From: Mangrovimicrobium sp033283385
Lineage (GTDB): Bacteria > Pseudomonadota > Gammaproteobacteria > Pseudomonadales > Halieaceae
Assembly (NCBI GenBank): GCA_033283385.1
Contig: JAWMQQ010000004.1
Span: 248,001 to 312,000 of the forward strand
Direction: 5' to 3'
Length of the DNA: 64,000 nucleotides
Positions within the stretch are counted from its first letter, which is position 1. The number at the start of each line of letters is the position of its first letter. Positions 8,461 through 17,900 of this stretch are shown here, piece after piece. The notes under the pieces are model-generated. The model saw nothing but the letters and a program-made list of their open reading frames with translations, ran no database searches and was not told where the DNA came from. The translations under genes were made by a program, and so were the position numbers.

Positions 8461-9762
8461 ATGAATATGAACGATATGATCCTGATCAGTGTGGACGATC
8501 ATGTCAGCGAACCCGGAGACCTGTTCGACAGGCACCTGCCCGCGGAGCTGAAACCCAAGGCGCCCCGCCTGGAGCACATGAACGGCGCCGACTACTGGGT
8601 GTACGAGGACATGGTGAAGCCGAACCCGGCGCTTAACGCGGTCGTGGGCCGGCCCAGGGAAGAGTACGGGATGGAACCCCAGAGCTACGACCAGATTCGC
8701 CCCGGCAACTACGACATCCACGCCCGTATCGGCGACATGAATGTCAACGGTATCGCCAGCAGCATCTGCTTTTCCAGCCTGGGTGAAATGGACGGCAGTA
8801 CCTTCAGCCGCGCCAAGGATCGCAAGACCGCTTTGCGCATGATCCAGGCCTACAACGACTGGCACATCGACGAGTGGTGCGCGGCTTACCCGGGCAGGAT
8901 GATTCCGCTGGCCCTCATCCCGCTGTGGGATGCGGGGCTCGCCGCCGAGGAGGTCCGCCGGGTGGCGAAAAAAGGCTGCCATGCGATCGCCTTCCCCGAC
9001 AATCCCGCGGCCAAGGGGTTTGATTCGGTCCACGACGAGTCCTGGTATCCGCTGTGGCAGGCCTGCAACGAGAACCGGGTGGTCATCAACTGCCATATCG
9101 GCACCGGCTCGACACCGCCCCACGCCTCCGACAAAACCCCGATCAACGCCTGGATCACGGTCATGCCCATGTCGGTGTCGAACGCCGCGGCGGACTGGCT
9201 GCACATGGAGGCACTGCACCAGTTCAGCGACCTTAAGATCGCGCTGTCCGAGGGCAGCATCGGCTGGATTCCCTATCTGCTGGAGCGCGCGGAGTTCAGC
9301 AACGAGCAACATATCTGGACCAGGATGAACTGGCACGGCCGGACGCCGAGCCAGGTCTTCCGGGACCATTTCCTCTGCTGCTTCCTCGTCGACAAGTTCG
9401 GCCTCAAGAATTACGAGGACATCGGCGAGGACATCATCATGTACGAGAACGACTACCCCCATTCCGACTGCGTCTGGCCCACCGCCCCGGAATTCCTGTG
9501 GGACTCGGTCAAGGACCTGCCCGAGCGCGTGATCAACAAGGTGACCCACGAGAACGCCATGCGCGAATACAGCTTCGACCCGATTTCCATCCTCGGGCGG
9601 GAGCAGTGTACCGTTGGCGCGCTGCGTGCCCAGGGGAAGGACGTGGATGTCACGGTCAGGGCCACCCCGGGCTACAAGCCGGACAACGAAGAAGGCGGAG
9701 TCATTACATCCGGCGACATCGCAAAGATGTTCGCCGGCCAGAAGAAGGCGGTTGGCGGTTGA
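8461..9762 (+). CDS. Amidohydrolase-family protein (PF04909 type)
   Basis: A 433-residue metal-dependent TIM-barrel hydrolase or decarboxylase. The first strand carries VDDHVSEP, a variant of the usual HxH/DxH metal motif. NCHIGTG near residue 215 and ENDYPHSD near residue 330 supply the further His and Asp ligands expected in the ACMSD/LigY-like branch. The ATG at 8461 is preceded by GGGGAGG. It lies 35 bp after the TetR gene and 77 bp before a VOC gene, so the three look co-transcribed. Relatives act in degradation of aromatic and alicyclic compounds, including decarboxylation and C-C hydrolysis. The exact reaction cannot be told from sequence. Confidence 0.85.
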   Translation: MNMNDMILISVDDHVSEPGDLFDRHLPAELKPKAPRLEHMNGADYWVYEDMVKPNPALNAVVGRPREEYGMEPQSYDQIRPGNYDIHARIGDMNVNGIASSICFSSLGEMDGSTFSRAKDRKTALRMIQAYNDWHIDEWCAAYPGRMIPLALIPLWDAGLAAEEVRRVAKKGCHAIAFPDNPAAKGFDSVHDESWYPLWQACNENRVVINCHIGTGSTPPHASDKTPINAWITVMPMSVSNAAADWLHMEALHQFSDLKIALSEGSIGWIPYLLERAEFSNEQHIWTRMNWHGRTPSQVFRDHFLCCFLVDKFGLKNYEDIGEDIIMYENDYPHSDCVWPTAPEFLWDSVKDLPERVINKVTHENAMREYSFDPISILGREQCTVGALRAQGKDVDVTVRATPGYKPDNEEGGVITSGDIAKMFAGQKKAVGG

Positions 9763-9839
9763 GCCGCCGCCCGGTATCTGCTTTTCATGCCCGCGCCAGT
9801 CGAGTGGCGGGATCGACCCTGGGATAAGGAGAAAAACAC

Positions 9840-10280
9840 ATGGCACAATCACCGACTGTTTCCCCGATGCACACCGGCGTCTGCTGCAGCGACCTCGCTG
9901 CATCGAAGCGGTTTTACGTCGAGGCGCTGGGCTTTGCCGCCGATGTGGAAATGGCCGGCCTGGGAGAGCCGCTGGATCACCTGCTCGAATTACCCGGCCA
10001 GACGGTGGATGTCTGCCAGTTGCAGAACGGCGGCATGCGCATCGAACTGGTGAAAACCAGCGGCGGTGCGACCGGCTCCACGGATCGCCGGCCGATGAAC
10101 CAGCGCGGCCTCACCCACCTGACCTTCCAGGTCACCGGCATCGAGGAGGTCATGGAACGGGTGAAGGCGACCGGTGGGCAGGTGCACATGGAGACCTGGA
10201 TCGACTCCGCCTTCGGCAAGATCGTGTTTTGCACCGACCCGGACGGGACGCGTATCGAGTTGATGCAGGCACCCGGTTGA
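9840..10280 (+). CDS. VOC (glyoxalase/dioxygenase-fold) protein
   Basis: A 146-residue protein with two beta-alpha-beta-beta-beta modules. The first starts HTGVCCSDLAASKRFYVEAL; the second contains GLTHLTFQVTGIEEVMERV and ends FCTDPDGTRIELMQ. His residues at the module starts (MHTG, THLTF) and the terminal Glu (RIELMQ) are the usual divalent-metal ligands. Length fits single-chain VOC enzymes, which include lyases, epimerases and dioxygenases. AAGGAG lies upstream of the ATG. It follows the amidohydrolase on the same strand and probably acts in the same pathway. The precise reaction is unknown. Confidence 0.85.
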   Translation: MAQSPTVSPMHTGVCCSDLAASKRFYVEALGFAADVEMAGLGEPLDHLLELPGQTVDVCQLQNGGMRIELVKTSGGATGSTDRRPMNQRGLTHLTFQVTGIEEVMERVKATGGQVHMETWIDSAFGKIVFCTDPDGTRIELMQAPG

Positions 10281-10547
10281 GGCCCTCGGATCACCGGCGC
10301 AGATACTGCCACAGCGGCTTCTCCGGCGCATGGCCTTGCGGCGGCGATTCGAGCAAATGCGCACAAAAGCGGGGCGTGGCGCGTTCGTTAATGGTGCGAT
10401 CTCGCCCTGCACGCAGATGTCATTTCGACAAAAGCCCGTAATTGCAGGCAGTTACGCAACTTGGCACGAATCATGTTTCATATTCCATGTAAGGCTCTTG
10501 GCTTCTTCGTAGCCAATGCGAAAAGTTGTAAGTAAGCTACACGACCA
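10281..10547. other. Non-coding region upstream of the riboswitch
   Basis: No supported reading frame. The stretch separates the VOC gene from the guanidine operon and becomes AT-richer toward its right end. The sequence at 10460-10479 resembles a sigma-54 promoter. No repeat or RNA gene was recognised before the riboswitch. Confidence 0.5.
10460..10479 (+). promoter_or_regulatory. Possible sigma-54 promoter of the guanidine operon
   Basis: TTGGCACG with GG at 10463-10464 is followed after exactly ten bases by GT at 10475-10476, close to the GG-N10-GC layout of sigma-54 promoters, although the -12 element is GT rather than GC. A start near 10487 would give a leader that includes the whole riboswitch. 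Nitrogen-scavenging operons are often NtrC/sigma-54 controlled, which makes it plausible but unproven. Confidence 0.3.
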
Positions 10548-10692
10548 ATAGGACGCTAGGGTTCCGGTCGGCACACCTGAGAACGTGCTGATGCCTGGTC
10601 CGAGAGCATCCGACCTGTTTGGCTCATTGCGGCTGGTTTATCCAGTCCGGTTCCAAGGGGGTTACACGGCGGGATAAAAGCCCGGGAGATCT
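10548..10692 (+). promoter_or_regulatory. Guanidine-I riboswitch (ykkC class)
   Basis: The conserved ykkC core segments occur in order. CTAGGGTTCCG is at 10556-10566. CTGGTCCGAGAGC is at 10595-10607. ACACGGCGGGATAAAAGCCC begins at 10664 and continues GGGAGA to 10689. These match the guanidine-I riboswitch consensus closely, including the invariant loop ATAAAAGCCCGGGAG. The aptamer ends about 115 nt before the first gene. Guanidine binding should switch on the downstream transport and degradation operon. A long hairpin (10699-10708 with 10729-10738) and a small hairpin over the ribosome site (10787-10802) follow and may form the expression platform. Confidence 0.96.
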
Positions 10693-10698
10693 GTTTGG

Positions 10699-10738
10699 CA
10701 CTGTATGGCCAAGAGTTCTCTGCGTAACCCATACGGTG
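10699..10738 (+). promoter_or_regulatory. Hairpin after the riboswitch aptamer
   Basis: CACTGTATGG at 10699-10708 pairs with CCATACGGTG at 10729-10738 (ten pairs, one of them G-U) around a 20-nt loop, seven bases after the aptamer core. No T-run follows, so it is not a standard intrinsic terminator. It may be part of the switching platform. Confidence 0.4.
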
Positions 10739-10786
10739 GAAACGGTTGAATCGACATCGATTGCAACCGCGATACTGGAAACCAAA

Positions 10787-10802
10787 GGAACCTCGGAGGT
10801 CC
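10787..10802 (+). promoter_or_regulatory. Ribosome-binding-site hairpin of the guanidine operon
   Basis: GGAACCTCGGAGGTCC can fold into a six-pair stem with one bulged base. The stem contains the Shine-Dalgarno GGAGGT (10795-10800), five bases before the ATG at 10806. Sequestering of this site could let the riboswitch act on translation. The fold is seen in sequence; the switching is inferred. Confidence 0.4.
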
Positions 10803-10805
10803 GCA

Positions 10806-11876
10806 ATGAAGCGTCTAATTCCACTCCTGTTCATCCTGGCTTTTTCCACTGCTGCGAGCGCGCGGGAAAGTTTCAAGATCTGCTGGTCCATCTACGTCGG
10901 CTGGATGCCCTGGGCCTACGGCGCAGAGCAGGACATCGTCAAGAAATGGGGTGATCACTACGGCATCGATATCGACGTCGTGCAGATCAACGATTACATC
11001 GAGTCCGTCAACCAGTACAGCATGGGCGAGTTCGACGCCTGCACCATGACCAACATGGACGCGCTGACCATTCCCGCCGCCGGCGGCGTCGACAGCACCG
11101 CGCTGATCGTCGGCGACTACTCCAACGGCAACGACGGTGTGGTCCTCAAGGGCAAGACGGAACTCGCGCAGATCAAGGGGCAGCGGGTCAACCTCGTCGA
11201 GCTGAGCGTGTCCCATTACCTGCTTGCGCGGGCGCTGGAGTCGGTGGGCATGAGCGAGGCCGACGTCACAGTGGTCAACACCTCGGACGCGGATATCGTC
11301 GCCGCCTACAGCACGCCGGACGTCACCGCCGTCGTCACCTGGAACCCGCTGCTGGGCGAGGTCGTGTCCATGCCGGACAGTCACGAGGTATTCAATTCCT
11401 CGCAGATACCCGGCGAGATCCTCGACCTGCTGGTGATCAACACCGAGACGCTGAAGGCGAATCCCGCCCTGGGCAAGGCGCTGGTCGGCGCCTGGTACGA
11501 GATCATGGGGCAGATGTCCGGCGATGGCGCCGCAGCCGAGCAGGCCAAGACCGCGATGGCGACGGCCTCCGGCACGGACCTGGCGGGCTTCGAGTCGCAA
11601 CTGGCCAGCACCGCGATGTTCTATACGCCGGCGCAGGCACTGGAGCTGGTCAACAGCGGCAAGCTGGTGGATACCATGCGCCAGGTCGCGGAGTTCTCCT
11701 TCGACCACGGCCTGCTGGGCGCCGGTGTGCCGGATGCGGGCTATGTCGGCATCGAGATGCCCGCGGGCGTCTACGGTGACGCCGACAACGTCAAACTGCG
11801 CTTCGATCCCAGCTACATGCAAATGGCGGCGGACGGCGAGCTCGACTGCTGCGATACCGGCAGTCCCGCCCAGTGA
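10806..11876 (+). CDS. ABC transporter substrate-binding protein of the guanidine operon
   Basis: A 356-residue periplasmic protein with a clear signal peptide (MKRLIPLLFILAFSTAASA) and an NMT1/TauA-like fold: FKICWSIYVGWMPWAYG at the mature N-terminus, then PAAGGVDSTALIVGDYSNGND. This is the type annotated as putative urea ABC transporter binding protein near urea-carboxylase genes. Because the operon begins with a guanidine riboswitch and continues with guanidine-degrading enzymes, guanidine or a guanidinium compound is the likelier ligand. The ATG at 10806 has GGAGGT five bases upstream. Its stop overlaps the permease start by four bases (GTGA). Confidence 0.88.
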   Translation: MKRLIPLLFILAFSTAASARESFKICWSIYVGWMPWAYGAEQDIVKKWGDHYGIDIDVVQINDYIESVNQYSMGEFDACTMTNMDALTIPAAGGVDSTALIVGDYSNGNDGVVLKGKTELAQIKGQRVNLVELSVSHYLLARALESVGMSEADVTVVNTSDADIVAAYSTPDVTAVVTWNPLLGEVVSMPDSHEVFNSSQIPGEILDLLVINTETLKANPALGKALVGAWYEIMGQMSGDGAAAEQAKTAMATASGTDLAGFESQLASTAMFYTPAQALELVNSGKLVDTMRQVAEFSFDHGLLGAGVPDAGYVGIEMPAGVYGDADNVKLRFDPSYMQMAADGELDCCDTGSPAQ

Positions 11877-12694
11877 AGCGCCTGATCAACCAGGCCCCCG
11901 GCAGGGTGGGCCTGGTGCTGCTCGGGCTGGCGCCGTTCGTGCTGATCCTGGTGGTCTACATGGCGGGCTCCCACGCCCGCCTCGCGGAAAACCCGAAGGA
12001 CAAGCTGTTGCCCTCGTTCTCGCAAATGGGGGAGGCGATGCACCGCATGGCGGTGGAGCCCAGCAAGCGCACCGGCAAGATAGTGTTCTGGCAGGACACC
12101 GCCAGCAGCCTGAAGCGCCTGGGCATGGGCGTGTTGATCGCGGCGCTGTCCGGGCTGTTGCTGGGTATGCTGACCGGGGCGATTCCACTGGTCGGCGCGT
12201 CGGTCGCGCCGTTGCTGACCGTGGTGTCACTGGTGCCTCCGCTGGCCTTGCTACCGATCCTCTTTATCGTCTTCGGACTGGGGGAAGTGTCCAAGGTGGC
12301 CTTGATCGCGATTGGCATCACGCCCTTCATCGCCCGGGACATGCTGCAGCGCACCCGGGAAATACCCGGCGAACAACTGGTAAAGGCGCAAACCCTCGGC
12401 GCCAACAGCGCGCAGATCATTTTCCGGGTGATATTGCCGCAGTTGCTGCCGCGGCTGACCGAATCCGTGCGCCTGGCGCTGGGCGCGGCGTGGCTGTTCC
12501 TCATCTCCGCGGAGGCGATCGCATCGACTGACGGCCTGGGCTACCGGATATTTCTCGTCAGGCGCTACATGTCCATGGACGTCATCCTGCCCTACGTGGC
12601 GTGGATAACCCTGCTGGCATTCGTCATCGACTACTCGCTGCGCCACGCCAACAAGCGGCTGTTCCCCTGGTATGTGCCCGGAGGTGCGGCGTGA
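11873..12694 (+). CDS. ABC transporter permease of the guanidine operon
   Basis: A 273-residue inner-membrane permease of the nitrate/sulfonate/taurine type. Six or so hydrophobic segments are seen (for example VGLVLLGLAPFVLILVVYMA near residues 12-31 and MGVLIAALSGLLLGMLTGA near residue 90). The EAA-like coupling loop around QLVKAQTLGANSAQIIFRVI contacts the ATPase. GTG 11873 overlaps the binding-protein stop, and its own stop overlaps the ATPase start, so translation is coupled. It forms the membrane channel for the substrate captured by the preceding gene product. Confidence 0.92.
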   Translation: MKRLINQAPGRVGLVLLGLAPFVLILVVYMAGSHARLAENPKDKLLPSFSQMGEAMHRMAVEPSKRTGKIVFWQDTASSLKRLGMGVLIAALSGLLLGMLTGAIPLVGASVAPLLTVVSLVPPLALLPILFIVFGLGEVSKVALIAIGITPFIARDMLQRTREIPGEQLVKAQTLGANSAQIIFRVILPQLLPRLTESVRLALGAAWLFLISAEAIASTDGLGYRIFLVRRYMSMDVILPYVAWITLLAFVIDYSLRHANKRLFPWYVPGGAA

Positions 12695-13533
12695 TCGAAC
12701 TGCAGAATGTGTCGAAGAGTTACGCCGACGTCCAGGTGCTCGAGGGCCTGAATACCAGCGTCGCGGAAGGCGAGTTCATCACCATGGTCGGGGCGTCCGG
12801 GTGCGGCAAGAGCACTTTCCTGAAAATGCTGCTGGGCACGGAGGTGCCGAGCGGCGGCCGCCTGCTGCTGGATGGCAATCCGGTGGCGAACGAGCCCGGC
12901 CCGGACCGCGGCATCGTGTTCCAGCAGTACTCGGTGTTCCCGCACATGAGCGTCCTCGACAATGTCATTGCAGCCTGTGCCTTTCACCGCCCGGGCATCA
13001 CGGGGCGCCTGTTCGGCCCGGCGAAAAAGGCCGCGCGCGACAAGGCGCTGGAACTGCTGGAGCGGGTGGGCCTGCAGGATGCGAGCAAGCGCTACCCGCA
13101 CATGCTCTCGGGCGGCATGAAACAGCGGCTGGCCATCGCCCAGGCGCTGATCAACCGGCCGCGCATCCTGCTGCTGGACGAGCCCTTTGGCGCGCTGGAC
13201 CCGGGCATCCGCGCCGACATGCACGAGCTGGTGCTGCAGCTGTGGCGGGAGAACAGCCTCACCGTGTTCATGGTGACCCACGATCTCCGCGAGGGCTTTT
13301 ATCTCGGCACCCGGGTCTGGGTCTTCGACAAGCTGCGCCACGATCCGCAAGCGCCCGGCGCCTACGGCGCGACGATTACCTACGACCTGTCCCTGGGCAA
13401 GACCAGCCAGGAGGTCTACGAGAAAATCCATCGCGACCTCATCGCCACCTCCCGCCGGCGGGAAGGGACGGACGCGCTGCAGCCGGCGCCCGTCGCCGAC
13501 ATCGACTTACACACAGGATCGAACGATGACTGA
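12691..13533 (+). CDS. ABC transporter ATP-binding protein of the guanidine operon
   Basis: A 280-residue TauB/SsuB-like ATPase. Walker A is GASGCGKST (residues 34-42), the Q-loop is VFQQYS, the signature is LSGGMKQR, Walker B is ILLLDEPFGALD and the switch His is in MVTHDL. Starting at GTG 12691 gives the usual MIELQNVSKSY N-terminus and a four-base overlap with the permease stop. The C-terminal tail beyond the ATPase core (about residues 225-280) is longer than in minimal ATPases. It powers import in the same complex as the two preceding products, and its 3' end overlaps the first DUF1989 gene by eight bases. Confidence 0.94.
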   Translation: MIELQNVSKSYADVQVLEGLNTSVAEGEFITMVGASGCGKSTFLKMLLGTEVPSGGRLLLDGNPVANEPGPDRGIVFQQYSVFPHMSVLDNVIAACAFHRPGITGRLFGPAKKAARDKALELLERVGLQDASKRYPHMLSGGMKQRLAIAQALINRPRILLLDEPFGALDPGIRADMHELVLQLWRENSLTVFMVTHDLREGFYLGTRVWVFDKLRHDPQAPGAYGATITYDLSLGKTSQEVYEKIHRDLIATSRRREGTDALQPAPVADIDLHTGSNDD

Positions 13534-14263
13534 ATACACCTACCGAACCGAAGTGCCGGGGGGAGGGCACTGGTCGTTCCGCATGCGGCGGGGCACGCTG
13601 CTGCGCCTGACGGACCTGCGCGGCGGCGCAAACGTCGGCATGCTGTTCTACAACCCCGAGAACCTGCTGGAGCGCTACAACGCGCCGGACACCCTGAAGT
13701 GCCAGCACACCTTCAAGCTGACCCGGGGCAATTGCCTCTACTCGGATATGGGCCGGGTGTTCGCGTCGATTGTCGAAGACGGCTTCGGCTGGCACGAAAC
13801 GGTCTGCGGCAACAGCCATGCTTCCCACATCGAGGAGAAGTGGGGCGCCAGGGATTACCAGCACGATCGCAACGACTGGAAGCAGAACGGCAACGACGCC
13901 TTCCTGGTAGAGATGGAAAAGTACGGTCTCACCGCCCAGGACCTGGCGGCGAACGTCAACTGGTTCAGCAAGGTCGTCACGGACGCCGACGGCGGCCTGA
14001 GCCTGGATGCCACGGCCGCCGCCGCGGGCGCGCAGGTGGTGCTGCGTTTCGAGATGGACACCCTGGTGGTCCTGCACGCCTGCCCGCACCCGCTGAACCG
14101 GGCGCCGGCCTATCCCGCGGCGCCCGTGGGACTGGAACTGGGCCTGGCGGCACCGGTCGCCGAGGACGATTTCTGCCGCAACTGGTGCGAGGAGAACCAG
14201 CGCGGCTTCCAGAACAACGCGCTCTATTACCTGGGCGCGCAGGCTACAGCAGGCACGCATTAA
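13526..14263 (+). CDS. cgdA: Carboxyguanidine deiminase subunit (DUF1989, urea carboxylase-associated protein 1)
   Basis: A 245-residue DUF1989 protein. Motifs include GGANVGMLFYNPENLLERYN near residue 32, DTLKCQHTFKL, and a set of Cys/His residues (WHETVCGNSHASH, LHACPHP) that fit a metal site. Proteins formerly called urea carboxylase-associated protein 1 and 2 were shown to form a heteromeric carboxyguanidine deiminase (CgdAB), which converts carboxyguanidine to allophanate and ammonia. The pair of neighbouring DUF1989 genes, the carboxylase and the allophanate hydrolase fit that route. The ATG overlaps the ATPase end. Assignment of the A and B names follows gene order and is less certain than the family call. 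Confidence 0.88.
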   Translation: MTEYTYRTEVPGGGHWSFRMRRGTLLRLTDLRGGANVGMLFYNPENLLERYNAPDTLKCQHTFKLTRGNCLYSDMGRVFASIVEDGFGWHETVCGNSHASHIEEKWGARDYQHDRNDWKQNGNDAFLVEMEKYGLTAQDLAANVNWFSKVVTDADGGLSLDATAAAAGAQVVLRFEMDTLVVLHACPHPLNRAPAYPAAPVGLELGLAAPVAEDDFCRNWCEENQRGFQNNALYYLGAQATAGTH

Positions 14264-14264
14264 G

Positions 14265-14903
14265 ATGATTACGCAATCCCGATACGATGAAAAAACGGCC
14301 GGCTTTCGCGCAGTGGTGGCGGCCGGAGATTACTTCCTGCAGCGGGTCGACAAGGGGCAGGTGGTGCGCATCGTCGACCTGGAGGGCAACCAGGCGGCGG
14401 ATACGCTGTTCTACAACGCCAACGCGCCCGCGGAGCGCTATTCGGCCATGGATACGGTGCGCGAACAGGGGAACGTGTACCTGACCAGCGGCAGCGTGCT
14501 GCGTTCGAACCTGAACAATCCGATGCTGGAGATCATCGCCGATACCTGCGGTCGCCACGACACCCTGGGCGGCGCCTGCGCGACGGAGAGCAACACCGTG
14601 CGCTATTCGCTGGAAAAGCGCTGCATGCACGCCTGTCGCGACAGCTGGATGCTGGCGCTGGCGGAGCACCCGGAATACGGCCTGGACAAGCGCGACATCA
14701 GCCACAACATCAATTTCTTCATGAACGTGCCGGTGACCGCCGAGGGCGGCCTGACCTTCGCCGACGGCATTTCCGCGCCCGGCAAATACGTGGAACTGCG
14801 CGCCCTGATGGACACGCTGGTGCTGATATCCAACTGCCCGCAGTTGAACAACCCCTGTAACGGTTACAACCCGACACCGATCGAAGTCCTGGTCTGGGAC
14901 TAG
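14265..14903 (+). CDS. cgdB: Carboxyguanidine deiminase subunit (DUF1989, urea carboxylase-associated protein 2)
   Basis: A 212-residue DUF1989 protein starting one base after the previous stop. LEGNQAADTLFYNANAPAERYS near residue 40 aligns with the same region of the preceding gene. DTCGRHDTLGGAC, CMHACRDSW and SNCPQLNNPCNGYNPTPIEV supply conserved Cys and His residues. It should form the carboxyguanidine deiminase complex with the upstream subunit, acting between the carboxylase and allophanate hydrolase. The two genes look like an ancient duplication. An 88-bp gap separates it from the carboxylase gene. Confidence 0.88.
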   Translation: MITQSRYDEKTAGFRAVVAAGDYFLQRVDKGQVVRIVDLEGNQAADTLFYNANAPAERYSAMDTVREQGNVYLTSGSVLRSNLNNPMLEIIADTCGRHDTLGGACATESNTVRYSLEKRCMHACRDSWMLALAEHPEYGLDKRDISHNINFFMNVPVTAEGGLTFADGISAPGKYVELRALMDTLVLISNCPQLNNPCNGYNPTPIEVLVWD

Positions 14904-14991
14904 CGGCGGCCGGGAACACTACAGCTTCAATCACTTCAGCGGACGGCCGCTGTCGTACCTGGCACCGGGACGGCCCGGACTGGAACCAACC

Positions 14992-17900
14992 ATGTTTGAC
15001 AAGGTGCTTATCGCCAACCGCGGTGCGATAGCAGTACGCATCATCCGCACCCTGAGGCGGCTGGGTATCGCCTCGGTGGCGGTGTACGCGCAATCGGACG
15101 CCGAGAGCCTGCATGTGCGGCTGGCGGACGAAGCCTGGCCGCTGGGCGACGGCCCCGCCGCGGATACTTACCTCAATATCGACAAACTGTTCAACGTCGT
15201 GCGCGAATCCGGCGCACAGGCCATCCACCCGGGCTACGGCTTTCTCAGCGAGAACGCGAATTTCGTGCGCCGCTGCGAATCGGAGGGCGTGGCCTTCGTC
15301 GGGCCCACCGCGGAGCAGATCCAGGTGTTCGGCCTGAAGCACCGCGCGCGCGAAGTGGCGCAGCAGGCCGGTGTTCCGCTGCTCGCCGGCAGCGAACTGC
15401 TGGCTGATCTCGACGCCGCGCGCGATGCCGCTGCAGCAGCCGGCTACCCGGTAATGCTGAAGACCACCGCCGGCGGTGGCGGTATCGGCATGCAGGTCTG
15501 CCGCGACGAGGCGGAACTGGCGGCGGCCTTCGAGTCGGTGAAGCGCCTGGGCGCCAACAACTTTTCGGACGACGGTGTTTTCGTCGAGAAATTCATCGCC
15601 CGGGCGCGCCATATCGAGGTGCAGGTATTCGGTGACGGCACCGGCGGCGCGCTGGCCATCGGCGAGCGCGACTGCTCCGCGCAACGCCGCAACCAGAAAG
15701 TGGTGGAGGAGTGCCCGGCGCCCAATCTCACTGACGCGGTGCGTCGGGAACTGCACGCCACGGCGGAAAAACTGGTTTCCACCGTCGGTTACCGCAATGC
15801 GGGTACGGTGGAATTCCTCTACGACGCGGACACGCAAGAGTTCTATTTCCTCGAGGTGAACACCCGGCTGCAGGTCGAGCACGGCGTCACCGAAGAGGTC
15901 TACGGCATCGACCTCGTGGAGTGGATGTTGCGCCTGGCCGCAGGTGAAGCCGCCGACCTGGCGGAGCGCCGCCGACAGCTCAAGGCTGCGGGACACGCCA
16001 TACAGGTGAGGATCTACGCCGAGGACCCGTACCGGGACTTCCAGCCCTGCGCCGGGCTGTTGACGGAAGTTGCCTTCCCGGAAGGTGCGGGCCTGCGTAT
16101 CGATCACTGGATAGAGGCGGGGGTGGAGGTATCACCCTACTTCGATCCGATGCTGGCCAAGGTGATCGTGCACGCAGCGGACCGGCCGGCGGCGCTGCAA
16201 CGCCTGCGGCAGACGCTGGAGGACACCCGGCTCTACGGCACGGAAACCAACCTGCACTACCTCAGTGCCCTGTTGCTCGACCCGAAACTGGTGGCCGGCG
16301 AAGTCACTACCCGCTACCTCAACGAATTCGAGTGGTGCCCGGCGCGCATCGATGTGCTGCAGCCCGGCACGCAGACCACGATACAGGACTACCCGGCGCG
16401 CACCGGTTACTGGCATGTCGGCGTGCCGCCGTCGGGCCCTTTCGACAATTACTCGTTCCGTCTCGGCAATCGCCTGCTGGGCAACGACGCGAAGGCCCCG
16501 GGCCTGGAAATCACGCTGCAGGGTCCGGCGCTGAAATTCAGCCGCGACACCCTGGTGGTGATCGCGGGGGCGGACTGCGCGCCCACGCTGGACAAGACGC
16601 CTGTGGCTATGTGGCAGGTGCTGGCGGTGCAGGCGGGGCAGGTACTGGAGTGCGGCCGGATTCGCGGTGCGGGCGCGCGGGCCTACCTCTGCGTGGAAGG
16701 CGGGCTGGATTGCCCCGAGTACCTCGGCTCGCGCTCCACGTTTACCCTCGGCCAGTTTGGCGGCCACAACGGGCGCGCCCTGCGCAACGGCGATGTGCTG
16801 CACCTGGGCCCGGCGTCGTCCACGCCGCCGCCGGCGGGAGAGCAACTTCCCGGGGAACTGCATCCCGGGATCGTCGACGATTGGGAACTGCGGGTGATCT
16901 ATGGACCCCACGGCGCCCCCGACTTTTTCACCGACGCTGACATCGAAACTTTTTTTGCCCACAGCTGGGAGGTGCATTACAACTCCAGCAGGACCGGTGT
17001 TCGCCTGGTCGGCCCCAAGCCGCAGTGGGCGCGCAAGAACGGCGGCGAGGCGGGCCTGCACCCTTCCAACATCCACGACAATGCCTACGCATTCGGCACG
17101 GTGGATTTCACCGGTGACATGCCCGTCATTCTCGGCCCCGACGGCCCGTCGCTGGGGGGCTTTGTCTGCCCCGCCACGGTGATCAAGGCCGACCTGTGGA
17201 AGCTGGGCCAGCTCAAGGCGGGCGACAGGCTGCGCTTCGTGCCGGTATCGCTGGAGGATGCGCGCCGGCTGGAACAGGCGCAGGAGGAGCAGCTTGCCGC
17301 GCTTTCGCCGGTCGACGTGGATTGGACACCGGTCGTGCCGGACACACCAGTGCTGAAGACATTCCCCGCCGAGGTCTTCGGCGACGAGATCGTCTGCCGC
17401 GCCGCCGGCGATCATTTCCTGCTGGTCGAGTACGGCGAACCCGTGCTGGATATCCGCCTGCGCTTTCGCGCCCACGCGCTGATGCAGTGGCTGGAGCAGA
17501 ATCCCCTGCTGGGTATTCGGGAACTGACACCGGGCATACGCTCGCTGCAGATTCACTTCGACGGCCTGCGCCTCACGCAGGCGGAGATCCTGTCACACCT
17601 GGAGCGGGGCGAGCGGGAGTTGTCGGAGCACCTGGACGAGATGCGGGTGCCCTCGCGCATCGTGCACATCCCGCTGTCCTGGGACGACGAGGCCTGCCGG
17701 CTGGCCATCGAGAAGTACGACCGGACGGTGCGCGCCAACGCGCCCTGGTGCCCCAGCAACCTGGAGTTCATCCGCCGCATCAACGGGCTGGAGTCCATCG
17801 ACGACGTGAAGGACATCGTCTTCAATGCCTCCTACCTGGTGATGGGCCTGGGCGATGTCTACCTCGGCGCGCCGGTGGCCACGCCGGTCAATCCCGCCCA

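Noticed and set aside
8050..9903. A 617-codon minus-strand open frame over the TetR and amidohydrolase genes
   Set aside because: It is an antisense shadow of two clear genes with conserved motifs; its translation is His/Gly/Val-rich with no family match.
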